Source: Ramlibacter montanisoli (GTDB taxonomy: Bacteria; Pseudomonadota; Gammaproteobacteria; Burkholderiales; Burkholderiaceae_C). Taken from it: 64,000 nt of DNA. The stretch is taken from assembly GCF_013087525.1 (NCBI RefSeq), contig NZ_JABFCS010000001.1, forward strand, positions 2,852,001 to 2,916,000, read 5' to 3'. The notes beneath the pieces were generated by a model. The model saw only the letters and a list, made by a program, of their open reading frames with translations, made no database searches and was not told where the DNA came from. Of the stretch, positions 41,342-50,244 are shown piece after piece. The translations under genes and the position numbers were made by a program. How positions within the stretch are numbered: the stretch's first letter is position 1; each line of letters begins with the position of its first letter.

Positions 41342-42400
41342 TCAGACAAGGCACTGCTCGAGGCCCTGCAGGAAGATGTCCCTCGGCAGGTCGATCCCGA
41401 TGAAGACCATCCTGCTGGTGCGCTGCTCGCCTTCGGCCCACTGGGGCCCCAGGTCGCTTCCCATGAGCTGGTGCACGCCCTGGAAGATCACCTTGCGCTC
41501 GGTGCCCTTCATGTGCAGGACGCCCTTGTAGCGCAGCATGCGGGGGCCGTAGATGTTGACGATGGCGCCCAGGAAGTCTTCCAGCTTCATCGGGTCGAAG
41601 GCCCGGTCGGAGCGGAACACGAAGCTCTTGACGTCGTCGTCGTGGGCGTGGTGGTGCGGGTGGTCGCAGTGCTCGCCGTGCTCGCCGTGCTCGTGGTCAT
41701 GGTCGTGGTCGTGGTCGTGCCCGTGCGCATGGTCGTGCCCTTCTTCCTTCAGGAAGTCCGGGTCGATGTCGAGCTTGGCGTTCAGGTTGAAGCCGCGCAG
41801 GTCGAAGACGTCCTTGATCGGCACGTCGCCGAAGTGCACCGCCTGCTGCGGCGCGCGCGGGTTCATGTGCTTGAGGCGGTGCACCAGCGCGTCCACCTCG
41901 TCCTTGCCCACCAGGTCGGTCTTGCTGATGAAGATCTGGTCGGCGAAGCCCACCTGGCGGCGTGCCTCCTGGCGGTCGTCCAGCTGCTGGTCCGCGTGCT
42001 TGGCATCCACCAGGGTCAGGATGGAATCCAGCAGGTAACTTTCGGCAATTTCGTCGTCCATGAAGAAGGTCTGCGCCACCGGGCCGGGGTCCGCCAGGCC
42101 GGTGGTCTCGATCACCACGCGGTCGAAATCGAGCAGGCCCTTGCGCTTCTTGGCGGCCAGCAGCTGCAGCGCGGAGCGCAGGTCCTCGCGGATCGTGCAG
42201 CAGATGCAGCCATTGCTCATCTGCACGATCTGCTCCTTGGTGTCGCTCACCAGGATGTCGTTGTCGATGTTCTCCTCGCCGAACTCGTTCTCGATCACGG
42301 CGATCTTCTGGCCGTGCGCTTCGCTCAGCACGCGCTTGAGCAGGGTCGTCTTGCCGGAACCGAGGAAGCCGGTGAGGATGGTGGCGGGGATGAGGCTCAT
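41342..42400 (-). CDS. COG0523 (CobW/YeiR-like) GTPase, putative zinc metallochaperone
   Basis: This 352-residue G3E GTPase probably inserts or moves zinc. Walker A is LTGFLGSGKTTLLKR, the metal-binding CxCC motif is NGCICCTIRED, Walker B lies in VVIETTGLADP, and the base-recognition motif is SKTDL. After the GTPase domain an acidic/His-rich segment of about 35 residues (repeated HDHDHDHEH) is a likely metal reservoir, before the CobW C-terminal domain. It lies on the same strand upstream of a DksA that lacks zinc ligands, as the zinc-starvation pair PA5535-PA5536 does in Pseudomonas aeruginosa. Substrate metal and target are inferred. Confidence 0.88.
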   Translation of the reverse strand: MSLIPATILTGFLGSGKTTLLKRVLSEAHGQKIAVIENEFGEENIDNDILVSDTKEQIVQMSNGCICCTIREDLRSALQLLAAKKRKGLLDFDRVVIETTGLADPGPVAQTFFMDDEIAESYLLDSILTLVDAKHADQQLDDRQEARRQVGFADQIFISKTDLVGKDEVDALVHRLKHMNPRAPQQAVHFGDVPIKDVFDLRGFNLNAKLDIDPDFLKEEGHDHAHGHDHDHDHDHEHGEHGEHCDHPHHHAHDDDVKSFVFRSDRAFDPMKLEDFLGAIVNIYGPRMLRYKGVLHMKGTERKVIFQGVHQLMGSDLGPQWAEGEQRTSRMVFIGIDLPRDIFLQGLEQCLV

Positions 42401-42485
42401 GGAAAACTCCTGGGGAACCGGATAGTTTAAGAAGGAAAGATGGGGCGCGCAGGCCGCGCCGGCAGGCCTGTGCGCTGCGCGCGCC

Positions 42486-43669
42486 TCAGTCCTTCCGGAT
42501 CACCACCAGGCCCTTGAGGTACTCGCCTTCCGGGAAGGCCAGCGTCATGGGGTGGTCGGCCGCGGCGCCCAGGCGCTCCGCGATGTAGCCGTCGACGCCG
42601 GAGTCCGTCCCCGCCGAGGCGACGATCTTGTGGAACAGGTCGGCGGAGATGCCGCCCGAACACGAGAAGGTGAAGAGCGCCCCACCCGGGGCCAGCAGCT
42701 TGAGCGCCAGCCGGTTGATGTCCTTGTAGGCGCGTGCGGCCTTCTCGGCATGCGCCACCGTCGGCGCCAGCTTGGGCGGATCCAGCACGATCGCGTCGAA
42801 GGTCCTCCCCTCCTCGATGAAGCGGCGCAGGCTCGCGTTCACGTCGGCGTCGAGGAAGGCGGCGCGCCCGGCATCGAAGCCATTGAGCGCCACGTTGGCG
42901 CGCGCGCGTTCCAGCGCGGGCCCCGAGGAGTCGATCGAGGTGACTTCGGTGGCGCCGCCTGCGAGCGCGGCCACACCGAAGCCGCCCGTGTAGCAGTAGC
43001 AGTTGAGGACCCGCTGGGCACCCAGGCGCGCGACCCAGTCGGCAAAGCGCGCGCGGCTGTCGCGCTGGTCCAGGTAGAAGCCGGTCTTGTGGCCGCCGGC
43101 GATGTCCAGAGCGAATTTCCACCCGTGTTCGGCGATGGTGATCTCGGTCGGTCCGTCACCGCGCAGCCAGCCCGTCACTTCGGGCAAACCCTCGAGTCCG
43201 CGGGCATTCGCATCGGAGCGTTCGTAGAGGCGTTGCGCGCCTGTCACGTCCAACAGCGCATCCGCAAGATTTTTTTCCAGCGCTCGGCACCGGCCGACAG
43301 GAACTGGGCGACCAGGGTGTCGCCGTAGCGGTCCACCACGCAACCGGGCAGGCCATCGGACTCGCCGTGCACCAGCCGCACGCCCGTGCTCGGCACCTTA
43401 AGCCGTTCCCGTAGGGCGAAGGCCTGCGCCAGCCGCGTCCCTAGGAAGGCTGCGTCGATCCGCTGCCCCTCCTCGAAGCTCCAGGCCCGGGCGCGGATCT
43501 TGGAGGCGGGGCTGAAGGCGGCCCAGGCGAGGAAGCGCCCGTCGTGGCCCTCCACCCGCACCGTCTCCCCAGCGTCAGCGCCACCCCTGGCCACCGCGGA
43601 ATCGAAGATCCATGGGTGCCGGCGCAACAGTGAGCGCTCCCGACCCTCCCGCAACCGAATCACTTTCAT
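42486..43669 (-). CDS. rlmI: RlmI-family 23S rRNA cytosine methyltransferase, frameshift in this sequence
   Basis: The family methylates C1962 of 23S rRNA. An N-terminal PUA domain (RLREGRERSLLRRHPWIF) is followed by the DGLPGCVVDRYGD block and the methyltransferase domain with NCYCYTGGFGVAAL, VLDPPKLAP and the catalytic Cys in FTFSCSGG. One A is missing in the run of seven (T on the plus strand) at 43270-43276; restoring it joins AERWKK to NLADALLDVTGAQ. Corrected length is 394 residues. The start at 43669 is divergent from the sensor gene at 43739. Confidence 0.9.
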
Positions 43670-43738
43670 TCCCCTATTGTCGGCCGGACCGGAACCCGTA
43701 AGAATGTGAAACAGGATTACGTCAAGGAGAAGGCGCCG

Positions 43739-45484
43739 ATGGGTTGGTTTGCCCCGGGCCACCGCGCGGTGGCCGCGTTGCTGTTCCTGACGTCCCTCCT
43801 GTTCGCCGGGCCGGCGAGCGCGCGCGACCCGCTGAAGTTCGACCCGGTGCGCCAGCCGGTGATGCTGCACGACACCGGCGAGGCCTGGGTCGACGAAAGC
43901 GGCAAGGCCGAAGTCCACGACGTCATGAACGATGCGGGCATCCGCTGGCATGCCACGGGCGACAACAACATCTACCGGCTCGACAAGGGCCAGGCGCTCT
44001 GGATCCGCTTCACCGCGCCGCCCGCCCCCAGCGCCGAACGCTGGTACCTCGAGATCCCCTACCCCGGCGTCGACCGCGTGACGCTGTTCGTGCAGAACGC
44101 CGCCGGCGAGTGGACCGCGCGTTCCGCCGGCGACACCATCGCGCTGAGCGCCTGGCCCCTGCCGCACCGGCACCCGGTGATGCCGGTGTCGGTGTCGCCG
44201 CAGCAATCCCGCGTCCACCTGCTGCGCATCCAGAACGGCACCATCTTCGGCGCGCCGTTGCAGTTCGTGAGCGACAGCTACATGGGCCGCAACGAGCAGG
44301 GCATCTCGCTGATGCTGGGCATCTACTTCGGCCTCGTGGTGCTGGCGGTGATGCTGGCCGTCACCGGCGCCGTGACCCTGCAGGACCCGGGCTACTGGCT
44401 GTACTCGATGTCGGCGGTGCTGATGGCGGTCACGCAGGCCACCATCACCGGCCTGGCCGGGCTGCACCTGTGGGGCGACTGGCCCTGGTGGAACAACATC
44501 GCGCCGCAGGTGCTGCCGCTGTTCGCCATCGCCTCGCTGCAGATCTTCCTGGCCGAGGTCGTGTCGCTGCGCGAACGTTCCAAGCTGCTGTACAAGCTGC
44601 TGGTCCTCGGCGGCCTGGCTTCCATCCCGCTGGCGATCTACCTGGTGCTGACGCCGGACGTGATGGACCGGCTGCGCCTGATCGTCGTCTTCTTCATCGC
44701 CGCCACCGTGGCCGGCCTGGGCGTGGTGGTGTGGGCCGCGATCCGCGGCGACCGCTACGCGCCCTGGCTGCTGCTCGGGTCCTCGCCGGTCGCCATCGTG
44801 GCGCTGTTCCCGATCGCGCGCGCCGCGGGCCTGATCCCGATCAGCTTCTGGACCACGCACGGCATGCAGTTCGCCATCGCGGCCGAACTGCCCATCCTGC
44901 TGATCGTGCTGGCCATGCGCAGCCAGCACCGGCGCGAGCACGTGCGACGGATCCAGGGCCTGGACCGCATCGACCCCGCCACCGGCCTGATCAACGCCGC
45001 CGTGTTCCACGAACGGCTGGTGCGCCTGATCGCGCGTTCGCAGCGGCTGAAGTTCCGCAGCGCCATGCTGCTGGTGGACATCGGCAACATCGAGCAGATC
45101 CGCCGCCAGTTCGACTCCGACTCCGCGCGCGAACTGACGCTGCGCGTCGCGGGCCGCCTGCTGTCGGTGGCGCGCGAGATCGACACCGTCGCGCGCCTGT
45201 CGGAACACCGCTTCGGCATCCTGCTGGAAGGCCCGCTGCACGCCGACGAGGTGGCCGAGGCCGGCCCGCGCATCGTCGCCCGCTGCCTGATGCCCTTCAA
45301 GGGCCGTCCGCTCGAGTGGTCGGCCCACGTGCGGGTGGCGCAGGCGCTGATCCCCATGGACGGCACCGATCCGTCCCAGCTGATCGGACGGCTGGAGATG
45401 CTGCTGGCCAGCGCGCCGGCCGACAGCCGCCGCGCCGTGTTCATGCTGTCGAAGGCCAGCATGCCGGCCGCGCTGACGCCCTGA
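43739..45484 (+). CDS. 7TM-DISM membrane sensor with a degenerate GGDEF domain
   Basis: The 581-residue protein has a signal peptide (ending PASARD), an extracellular 7TMR-DISM-type beta-rich domain of about 150 residues, seven membrane helices, and a cytoplasmic GGDEF-like domain beginning about residue 400 (LDRIDPATGLINAAVF). The active-site GGDEF is replaced by SEHRF in ARLSEHRFGILLEG, so diguanylate cyclase activity is unlikely; it may bind ligand, act as a scaffold or sense GTP or c-di-GMP. The ATG at 43739 follows AAGGAGA by 8 bases; an in-frame GTG at 43706 is less likely. Confidence 0.85.
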   Translation: MGWFAPGHRAVAALLFLTSLLFAGPASARDPLKFDPVRQPVMLHDTGEAWVDESGKAEVHDVMNDAGIRWHATGDNNIYRLDKGQALWIRFTAPPAPSAERWYLEIPYPGVDRVTLFVQNAAGEWTARSAGDTIALSAWPLPHRHPVMPVSVSPQQSRVHLLRIQNGTIFGAPLQFVSDSYMGRNEQGISLMLGIYFGLVVLAVMLAVTGAVTLQDPGYWLYSMSAVLMAVTQATITGLAGLHLWGDWPWWNNIAPQVLPLFAIASLQIFLAEVVSLRERSKLLYKLLVLGGLASIPLAIYLVLTPDVMDRLRLIVVFFIAATVAGLGVVVWAAIRGDRYAPWLLLGSSPVAIVALFPIARAAGLIPISFWTTHGMQFAIAAELPILLIVLAMRSQHRREHVRRIQGLDRIDPATGLINAAVFHERLVRLIARSQRLKFRSAMLLVDIGNIEQIRRQFDSDSARELTLRVAGRLLSVAREIDTVARLSEHRFGILLEGPLHADEVAEAGPRIVARCLMPFKGRPLEWSAHVRVAQALIPMDGTDPSQLIGRLEMLLASAPADSRRAVFMLSKASMPAALTP

Positions 45485-45505
45485 TCCGCCGCAAGCTGCG
45501 CTCCC

Positions 45506-45540
45506 CACTGCGGGAAAGTCCCATGCCGTGATCCGCAGTG
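45506..45540. other. Inverted repeat upstream of the ABC transporter operon
   Basis: CACTGCGG and CCGCAGTG are separated by 19 bases, 65-99 bases before the start of the substrate-binding protein gene and 21 bases after the sensor stop. It may be an operator for the operon or a weak terminator of the sensor gene; no T-run follows. Confidence 0.35.
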
Positions 45541-45604
45541 CGGATGCGACAAAAGGAGTGCGTGGTCCCCGGACCCATGCAATCCCCAACAAGGAGACAT
45601 CCCC

Positions 45605-46906
45605 ATGCAACCCACCCCCGCTTCGCGCGGCTGGCGAACCGCCTGCGCCGCCGCCGTCCTGACCCTTGCCGCCGCGCCCGCGCTGGCGCAGGAAACGTTC
45701 AAGGTCGGCATCGTCAGCTTCCTCTCGGGGCAGGCGGCGGAAAGCTTCGGCGTGCCCGCGGTCAATGGCGCCAAGGTGGTGATCGACGCCTTCAACAACG
45801 GCCGCGCGCCCGCGCCCTACAACAAGGTCGGTTTCGGCGGCATGAAGATCGAGCCGGTGTACGTCGACGAGAACGGCGGCGCCACCAAGCAGGTGCAGGA
45901 GCTCAAGGCCCTGTACGAGCGCGAGAAGGTCGACGCCGTGGTCGGCTACGTCGGCTCGGGCGACTGCCTGGCCGTCGCGCCGGTGGCCGAGGAGATGAAG
46001 AAGTTCCTGATCCTCTACGACTGCGGCACGCCGCGGATCTTCGAGGACGGCAAGTACAACTACGTGTTCCGCACCGCGGCGCACGCGACCATGGACAACG
46101 TGGCCCTGGCGCGCTACATCAAGGCGCGCAACATGAAGGTCGAGAAGTTCAACATGATCCACCAGGACTACGCCTGGGGACAGGACAGCCGCAAGGACTT
46201 CACGCTGGCGATGCAGCAGCTGTACAAGGACGCCAAGGTCGACGCCGACCTGCTGCCCAAGTTCGGCGCCGGCCAGTACGGCACCGAGGTGTCCGCGCTG
46301 CTCGGCAAGCCGGCCGACATCCTGCACTCCAGCCTGTGGGGCGGCGACCTGCAGGCCTTCGTGCTGCAGGCCGGTGCGCGCGGCGTGTTCGCCAAGCAGA
46401 CGCCGGCCTTCTCCGCCGCCGACCACGTGCTGCCGGGGCTGGGCGAGAAGTTCCCGAACGGTGCCATCATCGGCGCGCGCGGCGCCTACGGCCTGATGTC
46501 GCCCAAGTCGGCGCTCAACGACTGGTGGTGGGACATCTACTCCAAGGCCTACAACGTGTACCCGGTGCAGGCCCCCTACCGCATGGTGCAGGCGCTGCTG
46601 GGCCTGAAGCTCGCCGCCGAGAAGGCGATGGCGGCCAACGGCGGCAGGAAGCCGACGCCCGAGCAGCTGGCCGCCGCGCTCAAGGGCAGCAGCTGGGAGT
46701 CCCCCGCCGGCACCATCCGCATGGCGCTGGGCGAGGGCCACCAGGCCATCCAGGACACGGCGATCGGCCGCACGCGCTGGGACGCGGGCAAGAAGATGGT
46801 GGTGCTGGAGGACATCCGGCGCTTCCCGGCCGAATGCGTGAACCCGCCGGCCAACATGAAGAGCGAGGACTGGCTCAAGGCCGGCATGCCGGGCGCGAAG
46901 TGCTGA
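45605..46906 (+). CDS. ABC transporter periplasmic binding protein (LivJ-like)
   Basis: This 433-residue type I periplasmic binding protein begins with a signal peptide (cleavage after PALAQ). Family blocks are VGIVSFLSGQAAESFG at the start of the mature protein and the later VDENGGATKQ. It starts the five-gene HAAT transporter at 45.6-50.2 kb and follows a clear AAGGAGA site. The substrate is probably not a simple amino acid: the operon ends with an acyl-CoA synthetase, which favours an aromatic or aliphatic organic acid. The permease starts 4 bases after its stop. Confidence 0.92.
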   Translation: MQPTPASRGWRTACAAAVLTLAAAPALAQETFKVGIVSFLSGQAAESFGVPAVNGAKVVIDAFNNGRAPAPYNKVGFGGMKIEPVYVDENGGATKQVQELKALYEREKVDAVVGYVGSGDCLAVAPVAEEMKKFLILYDCGTPRIFEDGKYNYVFRTAAHATMDNVALARYIKARNMKVEKFNMIHQDYAWGQDSRKDFTLAMQQLYKDAKVDADLLPKFGAGQYGTEVSALLGKPADILHSSLWGGDLQAFVLQAGARGVFAKQTPAFSAADHVLPGLGEKFPNGAIIGARGAYGLMSPKSALNDWWWDIYSKAYNVYPVQAPYRMVQALLGLKLAAEKAMAANGGRKPTPEQLAAALKGSSWESPAGTIRMALGEGHQAIQDTAIGRTRWDAGKKMVVLEDIRRFPAECVNPPANMKSEDWLKAGMPGAKC

Positions 46907-46910
46907 CAAG

Positions 46911-47807
46911 GTGAGCCTGGCCCTCACCATCCTCTTCGACGGCCTCACCTACGCGGCCTGGCTGTTCATCGTCGCGCTGGGCCTCACGCTGGTGTTCGGG
47001 GTCCTCAAGATCCTGAACATCGCCCACGGCAGCTTCTATGCCGTGGGGGCCTATGCCGGCGCCAGCCTGGTCGCGTGGCTGATCTCGCTGAAGTTCTCGC
47101 CCGCGCTGAGCGTCATCGCGCTGGTGCTGGCGGCCGCCGGCGTCGCCGCGCTGCTGGCGCCGCTGACCGAGCGCGGGCTGCTGCGCATGTTCTACCAGCG
47201 CGACGAGGTGCTGCTGGTGCTGGTCACCTACGCGCTCTTCCTGATCCTGGAGGACGCGACCAAGCTGCTGTGGGGCGTGCATCCCTACTACGCCTCCGAC
47301 ACCTACCAGGCCTTCGGCATGATCCAGCTCGGCGCACTGAACTACGCCGGCTACGACCTCATGCTGTTCGTGGTGGCCGTGGCGGCGGGCATCACGAGCT
47401 GGTGGGTCCTGAACCGCACGCGCCAGGGCAAGATCGTCACCGCCGTGATCCACAACGCCGAAGTGGCGGCCAGCATGGGCGTGAACGTGTCGCGCGTGTA
47501 CACCGGCGCCTTCGTGGTCGGCGTGTTCCTCGCCGCGCTGGGCGGGGCGCTGACCGCGCCCATGATCTCGGTGCAGCCGGGACTGTCGGTGGGCGTGATC
47601 ATCGTCAGTTTCGCCGTGGTGATCATCGGCGGCCTGGGCAGCATCGAAGGCGCCGCGCTCGGCGCGCTGGTGGTGGGCCTCGCGCGCGCGGCTTCGGTGC
47701 ACCTGTGGCCGGCCGCGGAGCTGTTCAGCATCTACATCGTCATGGCCATCATCCTGGTGTTCCGCCCCGAGGGCGTGTTCCAGAGGGTGCAAGCCCGCAA
47801 GATCTGA
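46911..47807 (+). CDS. livH: Branched-chain-type ABC transporter permease (LivH-like)
   Basis: This 298-residue inner-membrane permease has about eight helices. LivH hallmarks are FGVLKILNIAHGSFY at the N-terminus, VGVFLAALGGALTAP, and VIIGGLGSIEGAALGAL. The GTG start at 46911 is 4 bases after the binding protein stop. It pairs with the LivM-like permease to form the channel. Confidence 0.93.
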   Translation: MSLALTILFDGLTYAAWLFIVALGLTLVFGVLKILNIAHGSFYAVGAYAGASLVAWLISLKFSPALSVIALVLAAAGVAALLAPLTERGLLRMFYQRDEVLLVLVTYALFLILEDATKLLWGVHPYYASDTYQAFGMIQLGALNYAGYDLMLFVVAVAAGITSWWVLNRTRQGKIVTAVIHNAEVAASMGVNVSRVYTGAFVVGVFLAALGGALTAPMISVQPGLSVGVIIVSFAVVIIGGLGSIEGAALGALVVGLARAASVHLWPAAELFSIYIVMAIILVFRPEGVFQRVQARKI

Positions 47808-47816
47808 GGAGCCGCA

Positions 47817-48812
47817 GTGCCCCGCAATCCCCTGCAACGCACCCTGCTCGCCACCGGCGTGGGGCTGGTCCTGCTGCTGGCCGCCGGCTGGCTCGCGCCG
47901 CGCTGGCTGGTGTCGCTGGCGACGCTGGCGCTGGCCAACGGGCTGGTGTCGCTGGGCATCGTCGTGATGATGCGCAGCGGCGTCGTGCCCTTCGGCCAGG
48001 GCCTGGTGTTCGCGGCGGGCGGCTATGCCGCCGCATTGCTGTTCAACAAGGCGGGCCTCACCGACATGCTGCTGCTGTCCGCCGTCGGCGGCGTCGCCGG
48101 CTTCCTGGTGGCGGCGCCCTTCGCGCCGCTGCTGGCGCGCTATCGCGGCATCTTCTTCGCGATGCTGACGCTGGCGCTGTCCATGGTGCTGTATGGCCTG
48201 CTGATGAAGACCGAGACCATGGGCGGATCCGACGGCTTCAACGTTGGCCGCGCGACGCTGTTCGGCTGGAAGGCTCCGGACGCGAAGTCGCATTACCTGT
48301 TGTGGGCGGTGACCGCGACCATCGCCTGCGTGCTGACCGGGCTGGTACGCCTCTACTGCGACTCGCAGCGCGGGCTGCTCTCGCTGGGCGTGCGCGACAA
48401 CGAACTGCGCGTCGAATACCTCGGCAGCTCGGTGGCCAACATCGTCGCCTGGAACTACGTGATCGCGGCGGCGCTGGGCGGCGTCGGCGGCGCGCTGGCG
48501 GTGATGGCGCTGGGCCACATCGACCCGAACTTCAGCTACTGGACGACTTCCGGCGAGTTCGTCTTCGTCGCCATCCTCGCCGGCCACCACAGCGTGGTCG
48601 CCGTGCTGGCGAGCTCCTTCGTGCTGGAGATCGTGCGCTCCTTCTCCAGCTCCTACTTCCCGAACACCTGGCAGCTGGCGCTCGGCCTGTTCCTGCTGCT
48701 GGTGATCCGCTTCCTGCCGGACGGGCTCGGCTCGCTGCTGGCGCGGCCGGCCTTCCTGCGCCGGCGCGCGGAACGCAGCGCCCCCGTGGCGGGAAGCGAG
48801 GTGCTGCCTTGA
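47817..48812 (+). CDS. livM: Branched-chain-type ABC transporter permease (LivM-like)
   Basis: This 331-residue permease has about nine helices and the LivM-type blocks PFGQGLVFAAGGYAAAL, GVRDNELRVEYLG (the EAA-like loop to the ATPase) and AAALGGVGGALAV. It starts at GTG 9 bases after livH, with GAGGAG nearby, and its stop overlaps the next start as TTGA. The canonical GRSxxAIRENE loop is changed to SLGVRDNELR. Confidence 0.92.
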   Translation: MPRNPLQRTLLATGVGLVLLLAAGWLAPRWLVSLATLALANGLVSLGIVVMMRSGVVPFGQGLVFAAGGYAAALLFNKAGLTDMLLLSAVGGVAGFLVAAPFAPLLARYRGIFFAMLTLALSMVLYGLLMKTETMGGSDGFNVGRATLFGWKAPDAKSHYLLWAVTATIACVLTGLVRLYCDSQRGLLSLGVRDNELRVEYLGSSVANIVAWNYVIAAALGGVGGALAVMALGHIDPNFSYWTTSGEFVFVAILAGHHSVVAVLASSFVLEIVRSFSSSYFPNTWQLALGLFLLLVIRFLPDGLGSLLARPAFLRRRAERSAPVAGSEVLP

Positions 48813-49591
48813 GCGCGGTGCCTGTCCTTTCCGCGCGCAAGCTGCAGCGCAAGTTCGGCGCGGTCGTGGCCGCGTCCGACATCGACATCGACGTGGCGCA
48901 GGGCGAGCGCCTGTGCCTGATCGGCAGCAACGGCGCCGGCAAGACCACCTTCGTCAACATGGTGACGGGCTACCTCAAGCCCACCTCAGGGACCATCCTG
49001 CTGGCCGGCGAGGACATCACGCAGCGCTCGCCGCGCGAGGTCACGCGCCGCGGCGTGGCCCGTTCCTTCCAGATCCCGCAGCTGTGCCTGCACATGACGG
49101 TGCTGGAGAACATGCTGACCGCCCTGCACTGCAGCCGCGCGCACGCACATTTCCTGCGCCCAGCGCGCGATGCGGAATCGATCGCGCGCTGCGAGCAACT
49201 GCTGCGCGACTTCGCGCTCGCCGCGCACACCGAGCGGCCGGTGCGCGAACTTCCCGGCGGCGTGCGCAAGCTGCTGGACATCGCGATGGCCCTCACCGGG
49301 CATCCGCGCCTGCTGCTGCTGGACGAACCCACCAGCGGCGTCAGCGCCGACGAGAAGTTCACCACCATGGACACGGTGGTGCGCGCGATCGAAAGCCACC
49401 AGGACCGCTCGCCCGTGACCGTGGTCTTCGTGGAGCACGACATGGACATCGTGCGCCGCTACGCGAGCCGGGTGGCCGCCTTCTACAGCGGCCGCGTGAT
49501 CGCCGACGGCCCGCCGCTGCAGGTGCTGGACGACCCGGACGTGCAGCGCTACGTCACCGGTTCGACCCTGGCGGAAGGGGCGACCGCATGA
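48809..49591 (+). CDS. livG: Branched-chain-type ABC transporter ATPase (LivG-like)
   Basis: The 260-residue ATPase has Walker A IGSNGAGKTT, Walker B LLLLDEPTSGV and H-loop FVEHDMD. The signature motif is unusual: LPGGVRKLLDIA instead of LSGGQxxxLEIA, so Ser and Gln of the usual LSGGQ are both changed. The start is TTG at 48809, overlapping livM; a GTG three codons later is an alternative. It overlaps livF by 4 bases. Confidence 0.9.
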   Translation: MSAVPVLSARKLQRKFGAVVAASDIDIDVAQGERLCLIGSNGAGKTTFVNMVTGYLKPTSGTILLAGEDITQRSPREVTRRGVARSFQIPQLCLHMTVLENMLTALHCSRAHAHFLRPARDAESIARCEQLLRDFALAAHTERPVRELPGGVRKLLDIAMALTGHPRLLLLDEPTSGVSADEKFTTMDTVVRAIESHQDRSPVTVVFVEHDMDIVRRYASRVAAFYSGRVIADGPPLQVLDDPDVQRYVTGSTLAEGATA

Positions 49592-50244
49592 TCTCGATCG
49601 AGAACGCGCGCGTCGCGATCCAGAACGTGGAAGTGCTGCGCGGCTTCACGCTGCGCCTGCGGCCGGGCACCCTGGTGGGCCTGATCGGCCGCAACGGTGC
49701 GGGCAAGACGACCGCCATGCGCACGGTGATGGGCCACCTGCCGCTGCTGGCCGGCAAGGTATCTCTCGGCGATACCGACCTGGGCCGCACTCCGGCCCAC
49801 CGGCGCGCCGCGCTGGGCATCGGCTACATGCCCGAAGACCGCGGGCTGGTGCCCGAGCTCACGGTGGAAGAGAACATCTGCCTGCCGCTCTGGGTGTCGA
49901 AAGGGCTGGCGGTGCGCGAGCGGCTGGACTTCGTGTACGGCATCCTGCCGGAGCTGCGGGAGATGCGCGAGCGCAAGGCGCTGCTGCTGTCCGGCGGCCA
50001 GCAGAAGATGGCGGCGCTGGCGCGCGCCCTGGCCGTGGGCACCCGCGTGCTGCTGCTGGACGAACCCTTCGAGGGCGTGGCGCCGGCCCTGTCGCAGCGG
50101 CTGTCGGAAGTGGTCGGGCAGCTGCGCGGCTCGGGCCTGTCGGTGCTGATCTCCCAGTCGGACCTGAACCACTCGCGCCGCTTGCTGGACGAGGAAGTGG
50201 TGATCGAACGCGGCGCCAACGTGAGCGAAGGAGCGACGGCATGA
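49588..50244 (+). CDS. livF: Branched-chain-type ABC transporter ATPase (LivF-like)
   Basis: The 218-residue ATPase has Walker A GRNGAGKTT, an intact signature LLSGGQQKMAALA and Walker B LLLDEPFEGVAP, while the H-loop is SQSDLNH. GYMPEDRGLVPELTVEENI is the LivF-type Q-loop region. Overlaps of 4 bases on both sides suggest translational coupling. In the heterodimer the degenerate signature of LivG would pair with this intact one. Confidence 0.92.
   Translation: MISIENARVAIQNVEVLRGFTLRLRPGTLVGLIGRNGAGKTTAMRTVMGHLPLLAGKVSLGDTDLGRTPAHRRAALGIGYMPEDRGLVPELTVEENICLPLWVSKGLAVRERLDFVYGILPELREMRERKALLLSGGQQKMAALARALAVGTRVLLLDEPFEGVAPALSQRLSEVVGQLRGSGLSVLISQSDLNHSRRLLDEEVVIERGANVSEGATA

Noticed and set aside
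42401..42485. Zur-type operator for the COG0523 gene
   Set aside because: No palindrome resembling known Zur sites was found here or in 41047-41341.
43244..46948. A 1,234-codon minus-strand open frame
   Set aside because: Only its last 142 codons are real (the N-terminus of RlmI). The rest is antisense to the sensor and to the binding protein gene.
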